A DNA stretch of 64,000 bases from Symsagittifera roscoffensis (taxonomy: Eukaryota > Xenacoelomorpha > Acoela > Convolutidae), in contig NW_026971414.1 of the NCBI RefSeq assembly GCF_963678635.1, positions 1 to 64,000 of the forward strand. The letters run 5' to 3'. The translations under genes were made by a program, and so were the position numbers. Positions within the stretch are counted from its first letter, which is position 1. Each line of letters begins with the position of its first letter. The notes under the pieces were generated by a model. The model ran no database searches and was not told the origin of the DNA. It saw only the letters and a program-made list of their open reading frames with translations. Positions 22,413-34,000 of this stretch are shown piece by piece.

Positions 22413-23307
22413 TTAGTCGTCGGGGAAAAAACCATGAGGGAAGATGTCGTGGATGAGATCTGAAGTTGTTAGTAATTTAGCTAAAATGCGGATGATATTT
22501 TTAGTTTGAAGCAGTGGCCAAAGCAATAGAAGTGCTTTAATGGTGGTTAGTTCTTCAGTGCCAACTGCAAATTCATAAGGTGTGTTTTGGATTAGATTAT
22601 ATAATTTGTGATTGAATTTAGTGTTATGGATGATTTATATATTCACGAGCTGTTCCTGGTTTTGCTGGGAAAGGATAGTTGGGGAACTTTCTTTTAAAAG
22701 TGCGGTAAGCTCTATTAGTGCTGAGTGAAGATTCAGTAGATGTGGATGATGGTGCTAATGATTCGGTATAAACTGAAGAGGGTGTAGGGGTAGGGGGGTT
22801 GGATGAATCTATTGTGGATGAAATTCGGTTTATGGTTGGGGTGTCAAGGTGGTAGGGTTGTTGTTGTAGGGTAATAAAATTATCTAGTTCTGGGGAGATT
22901 CGGGGGGTGTCTGGAGAATGAGATGATTGGTCTGAATGAAGTGAGGAGTAGGTTGGAGTGACTTGGGAAGCATAAGAGGGTGTAGAATTGATTGGGTCAG
23001 GGTTATTTGGTAGTATGGGTTGAAAAGGGGGTTGGGAAAAATTTGAAGGATTGGTGTGGAAATTATTGGATGGAGATGGTTCAGAGTCGGCAAATATATC
23101 GGGGGTTTCAATATTCGGGTTATTGAGTTGTGAGGTGGAGTATAAAACTGAGATGTGTGAATTAGTATCGGAATTCATGCCTGATGTTACATTACTGGAT
23201 GGGAAATCGGGTGGCGGAAAAGCAAAAAGTGGTATTATTGGGATTAGAGTGGTAAGGTTGGTTGGGTGGGAATTTGATCGGTGTAGGGATCCAAGTTGTC
23301 GGCTCAT
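22413..23307 (-). pseudogene. ORF-d of copy 1, broken by a 0.91 kb internal deletion
   Basis: The start ATG at 23307 overlaps the env stop as ATGA, suggesting translation by termination-reinitiation. The N-terminal half (227 codons, to 22624) is rich in Ser, Thr, Pro and Asn and contains ETPDIFADSEPSPSNNF. At about 22640 the sequence jumps to the equivalent of position 61690 of copy 2, a net loss of about 914 nt that also shifts the frame, so translation stops at 22624. The original C-terminus (LLLLWPLLQTKNIIRILAKL, ending FFPDD) remains out of frame down to the TAA at 22413. I recognise no protein family for ORF-d. Confidence 0.85.
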
Positions 23308-25892
23308 CGTGGGCTAAAAAAAATATTATTTTGAGACTGAAAAGCGGTGGTATGGGGTTGTTCAATAATTTGTTCATAAGTATTATCATCTTGTGACTGG
23401 TGTGTCATTATATGTTGGATGGGACTTTGTGATATGGTTGGTCGAAAATTTGGATTATGTGTTATTGCTAAATTTCGAAAATTACGTGGGACTAGGGATA
23501 ATGGATGGTTATGTGGTAGGGGTGGTAACTGTGGTGCTGTTGGCGTTGTGTCTACATTGTTATGTTCTTCGTCGTATGTGTTCTGTCTGGTTGCTATTTT
23601 TGTGTTATATTCTTTTATTTGTGCATCTAAAAGAATTTTGTTTATAGATGTAGAAAAGATTCCAAAAAATCCTGCAAAGAGTATGCGTGCTACGCTTGCT
23701 TGTCTGTTTACTTGTGTGTGTATAGCACATGTGTTGTAGATTCCTTTTAATAGTGAGAAAAGAAATCCAATAAAGTTAAACATTGCGTATAAAATAGTCA
23801 ATTTTTCTAAGATGTAGTAGGACCATCCTAGAAAATCAAGAATTTCGTTTTTGAGTGTTACAAAGCTAAAAATATTGATGGGTAATATATCTTGGGGACG
23901 GTATTTTTCACCGTTTAGATATATATAATCTTTAATGTCTTTAAAATATCCGCTATAGTCTTGCGTATAGATGTCTGCAAATCCTGCGGTTTCGGCAAGT
24001 TTGCGTAAGTTTTGGTCAATTGATTGTCTTTGTATTGTGTCCATCTGTGTTAATAATTCTTGGAATTGTTGTGTTCTAATGTGATGTTGAATATCTGATT
24101 TTGAATATACTCCTATTGATTGTAAGTCTATATTTGGGTTTCGAGCGATAGCGCGAATGCTTTCTGGTGAAAATTTTTTGAGTGATTGCATTAATGTGGG
24201 ATATGGGGTGAGAAGGTAATATTTATCTTCATCAGGGTTTAGTTGTACTACATTGTGGCTATTTTCTGATCCACATGGGACTGCGGTATCCCAGAAATAG
24301 GTTCTTCGTGAAAGTGTGTCAACGAAATGTACTTTATTCTTATAAAAGATAGGTATTCTTTTATAGCATCGTTTATCTTCAAAAACGTATAGTGGTGATA
24401 TTTTTTTAGTACAAGTATAAAACCATAAGATATTTCCTTCATAGTCTAAAAAATTTGATCTATTTCCTGCGTAGGGTATTTTTAATACTGCTAGTGCAAG
24501 TGATTGTAATATTTATGTTCTTTCTAATTCACATAGTTGGTGTAGTGTTTCTAATTCAGAGAGTGACATTTCTTGAAAAATTCGGCTAATCGTGTAGTCT
24601 AGTTTCATATCTAAGTGAATATCATAGTGGATATTACCGAAATATGTACTATTCATTAGTGATAGTTCTTGTAAACGTGTGCTTTGAGCGTCTTGGGGCT
24701 TTAAATGTCCACCAGGTTGACCTGTATTCTTTTGAAAATTAACTGGTATATATGATGTTCCTTCATTTAGGGGTTTACTTGTGGCGTATGGGTCGACTTT
24801 TATCTTTCCAGTGGTCATGTCGAATCCATTTTCGTATTCAACTAGTATTTCAGAGTATTGTGTTTTGTGGAGTGGGTTTTTATATTTACATGCAAGTTCT
24901 GTTTCTTGATATACTTGAAAACGTGTTAATTTATTTTCTATATTTTGAATGTTTCGAAAATCAGAACTTATTTTTCGTAATGGATTTACTTGTTCATATG
25001 GTATTGATTGTATAAAATATTTTTCGTGAAATTTTATCATACGAGCGTGTATTTTTGCTACTTAAAATGTTGTACATGTGTCTTCAGGGAACCAAACAAT
25101 TGTTGCTTGTGTTCGTGTTGTAGGGTCATTTTTACAAGGTAATCTGATTCCTTGATAGATCATTGTGTTGTCTGATAAATCTCGTGTGAGTTGTATTTTT
25201 TCGAGTTGTATTTTCCAATCAAAAAACATTATCTCTTGGTATCCTTTATTTTTTGTGTCTGCTTTGCAGTTTGATGGGTTATTTATACCAATGTGTGGTA
25301 TCCAATGTTTGTCGTGTATGTCGTAGGTTAATCGTCCGTGTGCGCCGTTATATGGGTATTTGTCATCTAGTTTTATATGTCCTTGGTATCTTTCAAGTTG
25401 TGATTGATGTACAGAGTCTGAAAAAACTTGAAAGCATACTAACTTTCTTTCTGAGTTTTTATTTTGTGTGATATTTAGTCTAAGTAACTCGTTTTTACAA
25501 TCTTTGGGATTTAGGTGTAAAAGTCGTTCTATATTACTCTGGTAAAATGATTCATGGTCAAGTCGGTTTTTATTTCCGTTCGAGACTTGTGAACAATGTA
25601 CTTTCTTTTCGGAAAATGTTGCTGTGAATTTATATCCTGTAACTGTTGTTGCTCGGGCTTTTGAATAAAGTGTTGCTATTACATTCGTAGTTTCTATTGC
25701 TTGGGGTTCTGTTTCGCATTGTGATACTTGATTTATTGCATACTTGTGTAGTGTTTTTTGTTCGTTTTCTTCACAATCGTAATGTGTTACTAATAAATCT
25801 TGGGGTCCTGTGCGGGGAGAAGGGTTTATGTTTTGATTTGAGATTACTAGAAAAGGGAGTTGGAGAAAAATTAATAATTTTAGAATATACAT
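23304..25892 (-). pseudogene. Env-like glycoprotein of copy 1, with two nonsense codons
   Basis: One frame spans 863 codons from ATG 25892 to TGA 23304. Residues 1-18 are a hydrophobic signal peptide (MYILKLLIFLQLPFLVIS). The ectodomain is rich in Cys. Hydrophobic segments at about residues 692-715 (LTILYAMFNFIGFLFSLL) and 728-745 (ASVARILFAGFFGIF) are membrane anchor candidates, followed by a Pro-rich tail of about 100 residues. Stops at 25064-25062 and 24515-24513 are each TAA where copy 2 has CAA; near 24473 a 15-nt deletion between GGA repeats removes five codons present in copy 2. The ATG overlaps the end of ORF-c by 13 nt. The layout is that of a viral surface glycoprotein; my impression of likeness to glycoproteins of chuvirus-type negative-strand viruses is unverified. 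Confidence 0.8.
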
Positions 25893-27010
25893 GTGTATGA
25901 TAATCCTGAGTATGGGTTATAAAATGTGATGTAACCAATTGTCTTTTTGGTATATCTGTCGTATTTATATATTACTTCAGTGGTTATAAATGGTGGTGGT
26001 AGTGATTGAGCTGTTATGTTTGGTGGATTTAATGGGTAGGGATGTTGAGTAATGTTGTTTAATTTAACTGTGATTTCAAACTTTAATTGTAAACTGTTTT
26101 GTTGGAGTATTTGGATATTGTGATCACGGATATCGTCGTGAATGTCTTGTCGATATTGTAATCTATTAAGTGCCCAGTTGTGAAGGCGATTACTTTCTAG
26201 ATGTTGTCCAAATAATGGTGGAAGTGCTGTAAATGTATTCCAATCTAGTCTTAAAGGGATATTTGTTGATGATTGTTCTCGATATCTTGCGTCGAGATTA
26301 TTTGGAAAATTTAAGTTGTAAGGCGTCGGTGAAACTTGACTAAGTGATGGTGTTGATGGTAGTGATAATGTTTCTGGTAGTGATGAGGATGTTGTATCTG
26401 TAGAAATGTCTATGGGGTCATTGATTAAATTTGGTTCACCTTGTGTAAATGATTGTGTTGTCCAATATGGTAGTCGTGATGTTTGGTTTGGGGGGTTAAA
26501 GGGATTCTCACGTATTTGTTCAGATGTTGGTGTTGAACCTAAGTAATCCGAGGGTAGGCTTGAAGTACTTCGTTGTGAAAGAAGTGTAGGGGTTTCTGGT
26601 AAGATACCGGTGGAATTTTCTGGAGTGCTTTGTGATGGTGATTGAGGTATTTCAAAGTGAACTCGGGGAGTTTGAAAATTTCTATTTCGTCGAGGATGTA
26701 TAATTTGTCTATTTAATTCTGTTGTGTTTTGGTTCTGACTAAGATTTCGTATTCTACTTAGTTCTTGTGGTAGTGTTGGGTATAGGTTATATGTTGGTTC
26801 ACTTAAAGGTGCTTGTCGTTGAGCTGGTTCTAGTGGTTCAGATAAACGAGCGTGTCGTTCTTCAAAAGTGTATGGGTTATCTTGAAAGGAAATTCGTGTA
26901 GATGTTTGAGGGTTTTGAGTAGTTGAAGGTGTCGTTGGGTTATCTTGGGATGATGTCGGTGAAGACTGACTTTGTGACTGTTGGGTAGCAATTTTTGATA
27001 GGTTTTTGAT
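25880..27010 (-). CDS. ORF-c of copy 1: 376-residue frame without any ATG
   Basis: An uninterrupted frame runs from just after tandem TAA codons (27016-27011) to TAA 25882-25880. It holds no in-frame ATG, CTG or TTG. The N-terminal 200 residues are rich in Ser, Thr, Pro, Gln and Asn (QQSQSQSSPTSSQDNPTTPS); the C-terminal part looks folded (LDWNTFTALPPLFGQHLESN, IHDDIRDHNIQILQQN, YNPYSGLSYTCIF). Copy 2 conserves it along its whole length. Expression probably needs a spliced leader exon or non-AUG initiation; a shared TCAG before TCTTCACCGAC (about 26960) is one acceptor candidate. The stop lies 13 nt into env. I recognise no family. Confidence 0.75.
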   Translation of the reverse strand: MKNLSKIATQQSQSQSSPTSSQDNPTTPSTTQNPQTSTRISFQDNPYTFEERHARLSEPLEPAQRQAPLSEPTYNLYPTLPQELSRIRNLSQNQNTTELNRQIIHPRRNRNFQTPRVHFEIPQSPSQSTPENSTGILPETPTLLSQRSTSSLPSDYLGSTPTSEQIRENPFNPPNQTSRLPYWTTQSFTQGEPNLINDPIDISTDTTSSSLPETLSLPSTPSLSQVSPTPYNLNFPNNLDARYREQSSTNIPLRLDWNTFTALPPLFGQHLESNRLHNWALNRLQYRQDIHDDIRDHNIQILQQNSLQLKFEITVKLNNITQHPYPLNPPNITAQSLPPPFITTEVIYKYDRYTKKTIGYITFYNPYSGLSYTCIF

Positions 27011-27018
27011 TTATTATT

Positions 27019-27207
27019 TTAGTGAAAAAGTTTATGTTTATTATAGTATTCTTCTAAAAAAAGAATTAGAAGGATTGTTGCTAGAGCGAATGTGATGGTT
27101 GCTTTCTTTATACATTTGCACATGGTCAAAATGAGGGATGATAGAAATGTTATGAAAATTATAAATAGTAAAAAAATATCAGTTCTACTGAAAATAGTTC
27201 GTATCAT
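27019..27207 (-). CDS. Small membrane protein ORF of copy 1 (62 aa)
   Basis: ATG at 27207. Two hydrophobic stretches, IFLLFIIFITFLSSLILTM (about residues 11-29) and ATITFALATILLILFL (about 36-51), are separated by a short Cys/Lys-containing turn (CKCIKK), so a two-pass hairpin membrane protein is likely. Copy 2 conserves the start, both hydrophobic stretches and the final HK-x-x-H stop, with a 1-nt deletion in the middle. It precedes ORF-c closely. Function unknown; a viroporin-like or Env-accessory role is speculation. Confidence 0.6.
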   Translation of the reverse strand: MIRTIFSRTDIFLLFIIFITFLSSLILTMCKCIKKATITFALATILLILFLEEYYNKHKLFH

Positions 27208-27293
27208 TTAGACAAGTTGTATGAATCGTACCTGTGGATATAATCAAGGGTTTTTGAAAGTTAGAGAAATAGTTCGAATATAGTGTAGAAAAT

Positions 27294-27434
27294 TTAAAAA
27301 ATATTACAAAAAATGATTAAGATTATTAGAAAAGATTCAAGGATATCAAAAAGAAATATTATGAAAGTTTCAAGTATCGTAAAAAATTGTTTGAGGTTTG
27401 TGATAATTTTAGTGACTGTTTGATAGAAGAGCAT
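27294..27434 (-). CDS. Small hydrophobic ORF of copy 1 (46 aa)
   Basis: ATG at 27434, TAA at 27296-27294. The C-terminal half (FTILETFIIFLFDILESFLI) is strongly hydrophobic. In copy 2 the homologous frame begins at the same relative place and runs 86 codons, overlapping the next small ORF. The copy 1 frame would continue in similar sequence after its stop, so it may be truncated. Coding status is uncertain. Confidence 0.4.
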   Translation of the reverse strand: MLFYQTVTKIITNLKQFFTILETFIIFLFDILESFLIILIIFCNIF

Positions 27435-28028
27435 TTAAGAAATGACTTCTTGATCGAATTTTTTTTGTTGTTTGGGGCAATTTTCAAGTGTGGTCGGATT
27501 ATTTATTAGTTTTTTGACAAGTGGGTTGAGTTTGGTAAAAAATTGTTGGGGGCAGTTTTTGTGGTGATCGGGAGGTCGTCTTTTTTCTTTATTTTTGTTT
27601 GTCAAATGATCCGGGGTATGGTGAGAATTTTGTACTTTAGGCTAATTAAAATGTTCGTTTTGTTACTTTAGGCTAATTTTACAGATTTGTTTTGGGGGTA
27701 TTTGAGGTCTGAGTTGGGGAAATATTGTTGATCTTTGAGTTATTAGATAAGGGACGGTTATGATATTATGGTGATATTTATTTTAGTTGTCAAGTTGGAG
27801 TGTTTTGCTTATTTTTGACCTGGAGGTCGTAAAGTTATAGTTATAGATATGCCTGGAGTTTTATATTATTCGTCTAATTGATCTGAGTTTAAGTTAGAGA
27901 AGGTGACGGATTGGATGAATCCTATTGGTCTAAATTTGAACTAGAATCATTGCGTGTTTGTCAGCATGTTATTTTGAAAAATGAACATTCAAAATGTTTC
28001 AAAGGTTTCAAGACTGTGAAATATAAAA
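27435..28028 (-). other. Spacer between gag-pol and the downstream genes of copy 1
   Basis: About 0.6 kb without a conserved open frame; copy 2 has an equivalent spacer at 55301-55909 with clear similarity (for example the region around CTCCAGGCATATCTATAAC). It could carry splice sites for a subgenomic mRNA, but none can be assigned by eye. Confidence 0.5.
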
Positions 28029-31000
28029 TTAACGTTGTTTTTGAAATTCGACTTTCTTTAATATTTTAGATTGTGGGATGAATATCTTGTAATTTTTACG
28101 TGGTTGATTTCTAAGTCGTGAAGACTTTCTATGTTCTGATTTGTCGATTTGCTCTTGGGGTATTATTTGTTCGGTCATTTTTCTATTTTTTCTTTCTTTT
28201 TGAGATGTTTTTTGGTCTAGGTTTTTTGTATTGTTTTTTGTGGTGGTTGATTTTGTATTTTTATTTCCGAGGTGAATATCATTTTGTTCCTTTGTTGTGT
28301 TTTCCGTATGTGGGTCATTTTGAATAACTTTTAAACCTGTAAAAGAATATAATTGAGTTAGTTCGCGGAGTGCGTATTCTTTTGGATAATAAGGTAATAA
28401 GTTATTTCGGTGCTGAACGATTTCTTTTTTGTCTGAGTCGGTGATTTTATATGTGACATCAGTGGGTTTTGCAATTATTTGGTATGGTCCTTTACGAAGG
28501 GGTTGTAATTTTTTAGAAATTCCTTTTTGAGTATTAAAATTGGGTATTAAAACAAATGTTCCAATTTTTAAATCGGAGGCTGGTGTAAAGCGTGAATTTA
28601 CTTGTTCATTAATGTTTTGTCTTTGTAAAAACTTTTTTGTTATTTTTTGATAAATTTCATTGTGTTTTTTATCTCTATTTAAAATCCATTCGGTGTGTGT
28701 ACCGGAGGCTAATTTAAGAATTTGTGGGTGATGAAAATGATCTTCATCGTGTGTATGTAATGGTAGGTTATAACAAATTGAGTCTTTATTTGCTTGACAA
28801 TAACCTTGTGCGTTTTTATGAGAGTTTGCTGTAAACATTATTGGTTTGCGTGGCTTTTGGTTAAAAACCATTTCATATGGTGACATTCCTAAAGTTGTTG
28901 TGATTTGTGAATTATATGCTAAGGGGAATAGTTTTACATCTGCTGACCATTCGGTATATCTTGTATCATTTCCATTGATGATACATCTAGGATATTCTTG
29001 TAATGAACGGTTCATACCTTCGACTAAGCCGTTTGTCCAAGGTGCGTGAGATGTACGTGGTTTGTGTTTAATGTTATATAAATGACATAGCGTGATGATT
29101 TCATTATTTATGAATTCTGTACCATTGTCTGTAACTAAAATTTCTGGTAGTCCAAATTTTGCTATCCAGTGTTCATAAAGCGTTGTGTAAGCATAATAAG
29201 CGTTACAATGTGGTACTGGGTTAAGTGCTACATAATGTGTAAATGCGTCAACAATTACCATAATGTAGGAGTTTCCTTCTGATGAGGGTGAAATTGGTCC
29301 TTTAGTATCAAATGAGATACGGTGGTTAAAGTACAAACTTTGTCCTTTAAAATCTTGTTTTTGTGCTATTTGTTTTTGATTTGGGTAAGGTTTATTTAAT
29401 TGACATACTATACAGTCATTGCATAGTACTTTTATCCAAATTGGTGCATTTGGGAAATAAAAGTTTTGTATAAAATTTGAATATGTTTTTTCTGATCCAG
29501 AGTGTCCTTTAATATTTTGTGTATGTGAAATATTAAAAGCTATGAGAATCATACTTAAAGGGAGACAGGGAACTGTAGATTCATTTAAGTTATATTCTAA
29601 AAGGTCTGTTTTTTCGTTAATTGTTGTGTTATTAAATTTGCGAAAGTATCGGAGGAGTGTTTTGTTTCCTAGAATAGTTGATTCTGCCTTGATAGGTTTA
29701 GTTTTATTTTTGTGCCATGATTTCAGTTGTCGAATTACTGGGTCAAGATTTTGATATTGTTTCAGTGTTGAAATTGTAATTGTTTTCGTTGGAGGGAGAA
29801 AAACGTTTTCAACCTCTAATTTAGATAAGGGTATTGTATCAAGTGGGTCATGGAGGTCAAAAACTTGATTTATTGTGTATTTTGAATCGTTTGTTTGTGG
29901 TCCTGATAAGTTTATTTTATCAGTTAAATTTTCTTTTTCAATTAGTGGAAAATGGTCTTTTTTAGGCGGGTGTTGTTTTATCCTTTTTTGTTGGGTGTTA
30001 TTTTTTATCCATTGTGAATATGGGATTGGTTTAAAAGTTGATGTTCCAAGTAGATCAACTTCATAGTGATTATTTTGACAATCTAAATAAAGTGGGAAAT
30101 GTTGTAAACTATTTATTTGTGATTGTTCAATGTCAGTTTTTACTGCATATTTGCATTCCAATCGGGGTGATGTTTCATTTTCTGCAAGATAGAATTTTAT
30201 ATTTTTGGGTATTTCAACTGTGGTTTTACGTGTAAGTAATTCAGGTGGCGTATTTCGACTTAAAGTGTCTGGTAATGCAAGATTTTTTCCTGCAGTCCAA
30301 ACTATATGTAAGTTTGGGAATTTCATTAAAATTAGTTGAAATCTATAAGCTCGGTGGTTTGGATTAGACTTTTGTGTAAAAAGGAAAATGATTGGTTTAT
30401 GGTCTGTGAATAGAACTGTGGGATGTTTTGATCCAAGTATCAGAAATTCATATTCTGTTAGTGTATATATTATGGCTGTACATTCTCTCATTAGGGTTGA
30501 GAGTCGTAGCTCTGCTTGAGTGAATAATCGAGAATTTGCTGATATGAGGTTCATTTTATTTGTACCATTATGTGATTGTAATAATGCTGCGCCGATGCCA
30601 AAGTTCGAAGCATCGCACATTGCATAAAATGGTTGATCGGGATCTGGAATTGTGTTTGAAATTTGTTCAGTTAAGAGTTTCTTTATTTCTTCAAATCGTG
30701 CTTGATGTTCTGTATTCCATTCAAAATTATTTTGTTGTCTAAGTATATTGTAGAATGGTCGTAGATATAATTGCATTTTATAAACATATTTGCTTAAAAA
30801 GTTTAACATTCCAAGGAATTCTTGGATTTTCTTCTTATTTTTTGGTGGTTGGAGTTTTTGAATAGCGTCTATGCGTGATTTCAATGGAGTGATTGTTTTT
30901 CTTTCTATATTATGTCCTAAGAATTTAACTCTTGTCAAAAAGAAGTGTGATTTATCGGGGGCGGCCTTCAGATTTTCGTTCTGAAGTATTTGGTGATATT

Positions 31001-34000
31001 GTTCTAAAACATTGAACATTTCTTCTTTAGTCTGTGATTGCATAAAAACATCGTCTAAATAGGTGATTGCGTTTTTCTTGAGTATTAGTGGTCGAAAAAT
31101 TTTACTCATAAAAGCTGAAAATGCTGCTGGTCCTATGGATATTCCATAGAATAAGCGGTTGAATTCATATTGATGGTTTCCAATAACAAATTGTGTTAAA
31201 CGTCGTGATTGTTCATCTAGTGGCATTTGATTATATGCACTATTCATGTCGGCGGTGGTAAAGTATTTTCCGTTTATTTTTGTTAAAATAACTTGTATTG
31301 GTTCAATGGGCCAATTACACTTTGATTCATCTATGAGTGAGTTGAGGTATCTAGCATCGAGAACGATTTTTAATGATTCTCCTTTAGCTAGAATGATAAC
31401 AGGGTTGATAAATGTGTTGCCTTTTGGTTGTTCTTCTTTGTTTACTGGTGATATAATGTTGTATTGTTCTAAAATGTCGAGTAATCTGTTCACTTTATCG
31501 TGTAAGTGAATTGGTACTTTACTTGCTCTTTGTTTTTTGAAAACTGCGTCTGGTTTTAATGGGAGATGTAGTGATGAGCTGATTTTGCCAACATCAAATT
31601 TGGATGTTGCATAGACTGATGAACATTTAATTAGCTGTTTGGCTAATTTTTCAAATTCGTCTTGTGTTATTTGTGAATGTTGGAAATTAAACATTGTTAA
31701 AAATTTCTGTTGATTCTCTGTGTAGTTACTTATGTTGAATGTAGGTTTGAAATTTGGGGTTTTTGTGAAATAATCCGTATTTCTGTTTTCGTTACTTATT
31801 ATATTATTTATAGATAATTCTTCATTAAGGATTGTGGATTGGCAAATATCTAGTAATTGGAGTATATTATTTACACGATATGCTTTTTCGTGTATTGGTG
31901 ATATTGTAGCGTTGGTTTCGCAATAGCCTAAAAGTCCTAAAGGTAATGTTACTTGGTAAGGTGTATTGTTGTATACATGTAAGGAAATAATATCTGAATT
32001 CGAGTTTTTCAAATATTTTATTGATGAGATTGTGATTTTGAAAAACTTATGAATAGGTTTGAATTCAAAATCTGACATATAAAATTTTTGTTTGTTCTGC
32101 TTTTTATCATATTGGTGAACTCGCTTTATTGAAAAATTGTATATGTTTCCTGATAGTGGTTTCAGGTGTTTTCTTTGTTGGTTATATATTGGGTAGAATT
32201 TTGAAAAGAATGGTGGTTGTTTATTTAATCTTTGAAAAATTGTTAGAGATGTGTCTTTTGTTTTTGTATATTTATCTTTGATTAATATTTTACTATTCAA
32301 GATGTTGATTGTTGGTATATATTTCGAGATAAATGGTATTCCAATGATATTGTGTTTAATATCAGTGATATGGAATATTTGTTTAAATGGTTTGGTTAAA
32401 ATTTTGTTTTGGTCCATTGTTCTTGTGGGGAGAAGAAATAATTGAATTTTTCCGTAGTTTATTAATGTTGATCCTTGTGCTGTTGCTAGTTTGCTGGAAG
32501 TTTCAAGAGGTGTTAGCTTTGGGTGTAAGGTTTTTATTTCATTCCATGTGGGAATGTTTATTATATTTGATTCTGCTCCTGAATCAATTAAAAAATCAAT
32601 TTCAAGATCTGGTGGTTGAAATTCTTTGTTTCTTGGACTTTCTAAGAGAAATGGTATTGTCCAAATTTTTTCTTTGGGTTGTTCTTTTTGTATATTCTGA
32701 TAGATGTGATTTGTATTCAAGCATTTTGTTTTGTCATTCTCATTGGGTTGATTTGTAGTGTTAATTCCATTAGTTTCTTGCGTCGTTGGTGTGGAATGTA
32801 TGGGTTTTGTATAATAATTGTGAAGAAATTCTGATTGATTTTCATATATGTGTGATGAAAATGGTTGTTCATATATAACAGGTTCATAGTCATTTTCGAC
32901 TTTTATCATATTGATGGAGAGAGTGTTTTCTGCGTCGCTTTCTGAATCTGATGATCCACAGTTTATTTGATTGAGTTGTAACGTATCAGTTACTGTATCA
33001 TCAATACCTGGAGGGTCTGATGTTGTTTCTGGATTAGATTGTACTTGATTAATATGTCTTTGATGTTTAGGTGTACTACTTCTGTGGCGATTATTAGAAT
33101 TATTATAGTGATTATTATTCCGGTGTGGTGATTGGGAATAATTTCTATAACGATTATTATAACTTGAGTGTCGATTTTGTGAATTATTTCGCGATCTATT
33201 TTGATAATTACCGTTTGATCTATTATATGAGTTATTTCTTGATCGATTGTTTGGATAATACTGATTTCGGTTGTTGGGATAGCTTCTATTTCGATTATTG
33301 GAATAGTTTCTATTTCTATTATATGATGAGTTTCGTGAATAATTGTTTGGATAGTATCTATTTCTTGATTGGGAATTAGATCTAGAAACAAATTGTGTTG
33401 TGTTTGAATTAGATCTGGAGTAGTTATTTCTACTATTTGGTCTATTGTAGTGATTTTGTGACGAATTTTGTGTATTTCTTCGTTCTGGCGATCTTCCTCT
33501 ATAACTTGAGTTATGTGGTGATTGGTTTCTTGTATAATTTGTATTGTTTGGGAGTGGTTTTCCTGAACTTTTGTTACTGTATACATTTTTGTTTGGTAGG
33601 TTTTGATCTTTTTTCATGTATTGATAGAATGACTTATTTGGTTCTTTGTATTTTTGAGGTTTATTTTGATTGTCTTGCTGTTTTTGTCTACATTCAGAAA
33701 TACTATGTCCGTATCGTCGGCAATAATTACACCATTTTTTGAAAGATGGTTTGCCTTTAAAGTTTGGGTGTTTTTCGTAAATATTGAGTATTTCAGTGAT
33801 TTTTTCAACGAGGTCTGTATCTGATTCCTGTATATTGTTTATATTTGTGGAAGCTGTTTCAATTCTGTTAACGTATTGTAATTTCAGATTTTCCGTTTCT
33901 TCGAGTTTCATTGTGATTTCTGCTTGTTCTAGTTTGTCTACTAGTTTTCGAAAATCTAAATCGGGTTCTCGAATTGAAGAAGGATGGGATGCTCTCTTTT

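Noticed and set aside
27010-27019. A -1 ribosomal frameshift from the 62-aa ORF into ORF-c
   Set aside because: In copy 1 the frame entered by a -1 shift meets TAA TAA before ORF-c opens, so a shift at the stop cannot work there; splicing or non-AUG start fits better.
32990-33586. 198-residue frame on the - strand inside gag-pol, and a similar 200-residue one at 49733-50335
   Set aside because: These are alternative frames of the Arg/Asn/Ser/Tyr low-complexity region; repeats keep all frames open there, and the translations are low complexity.
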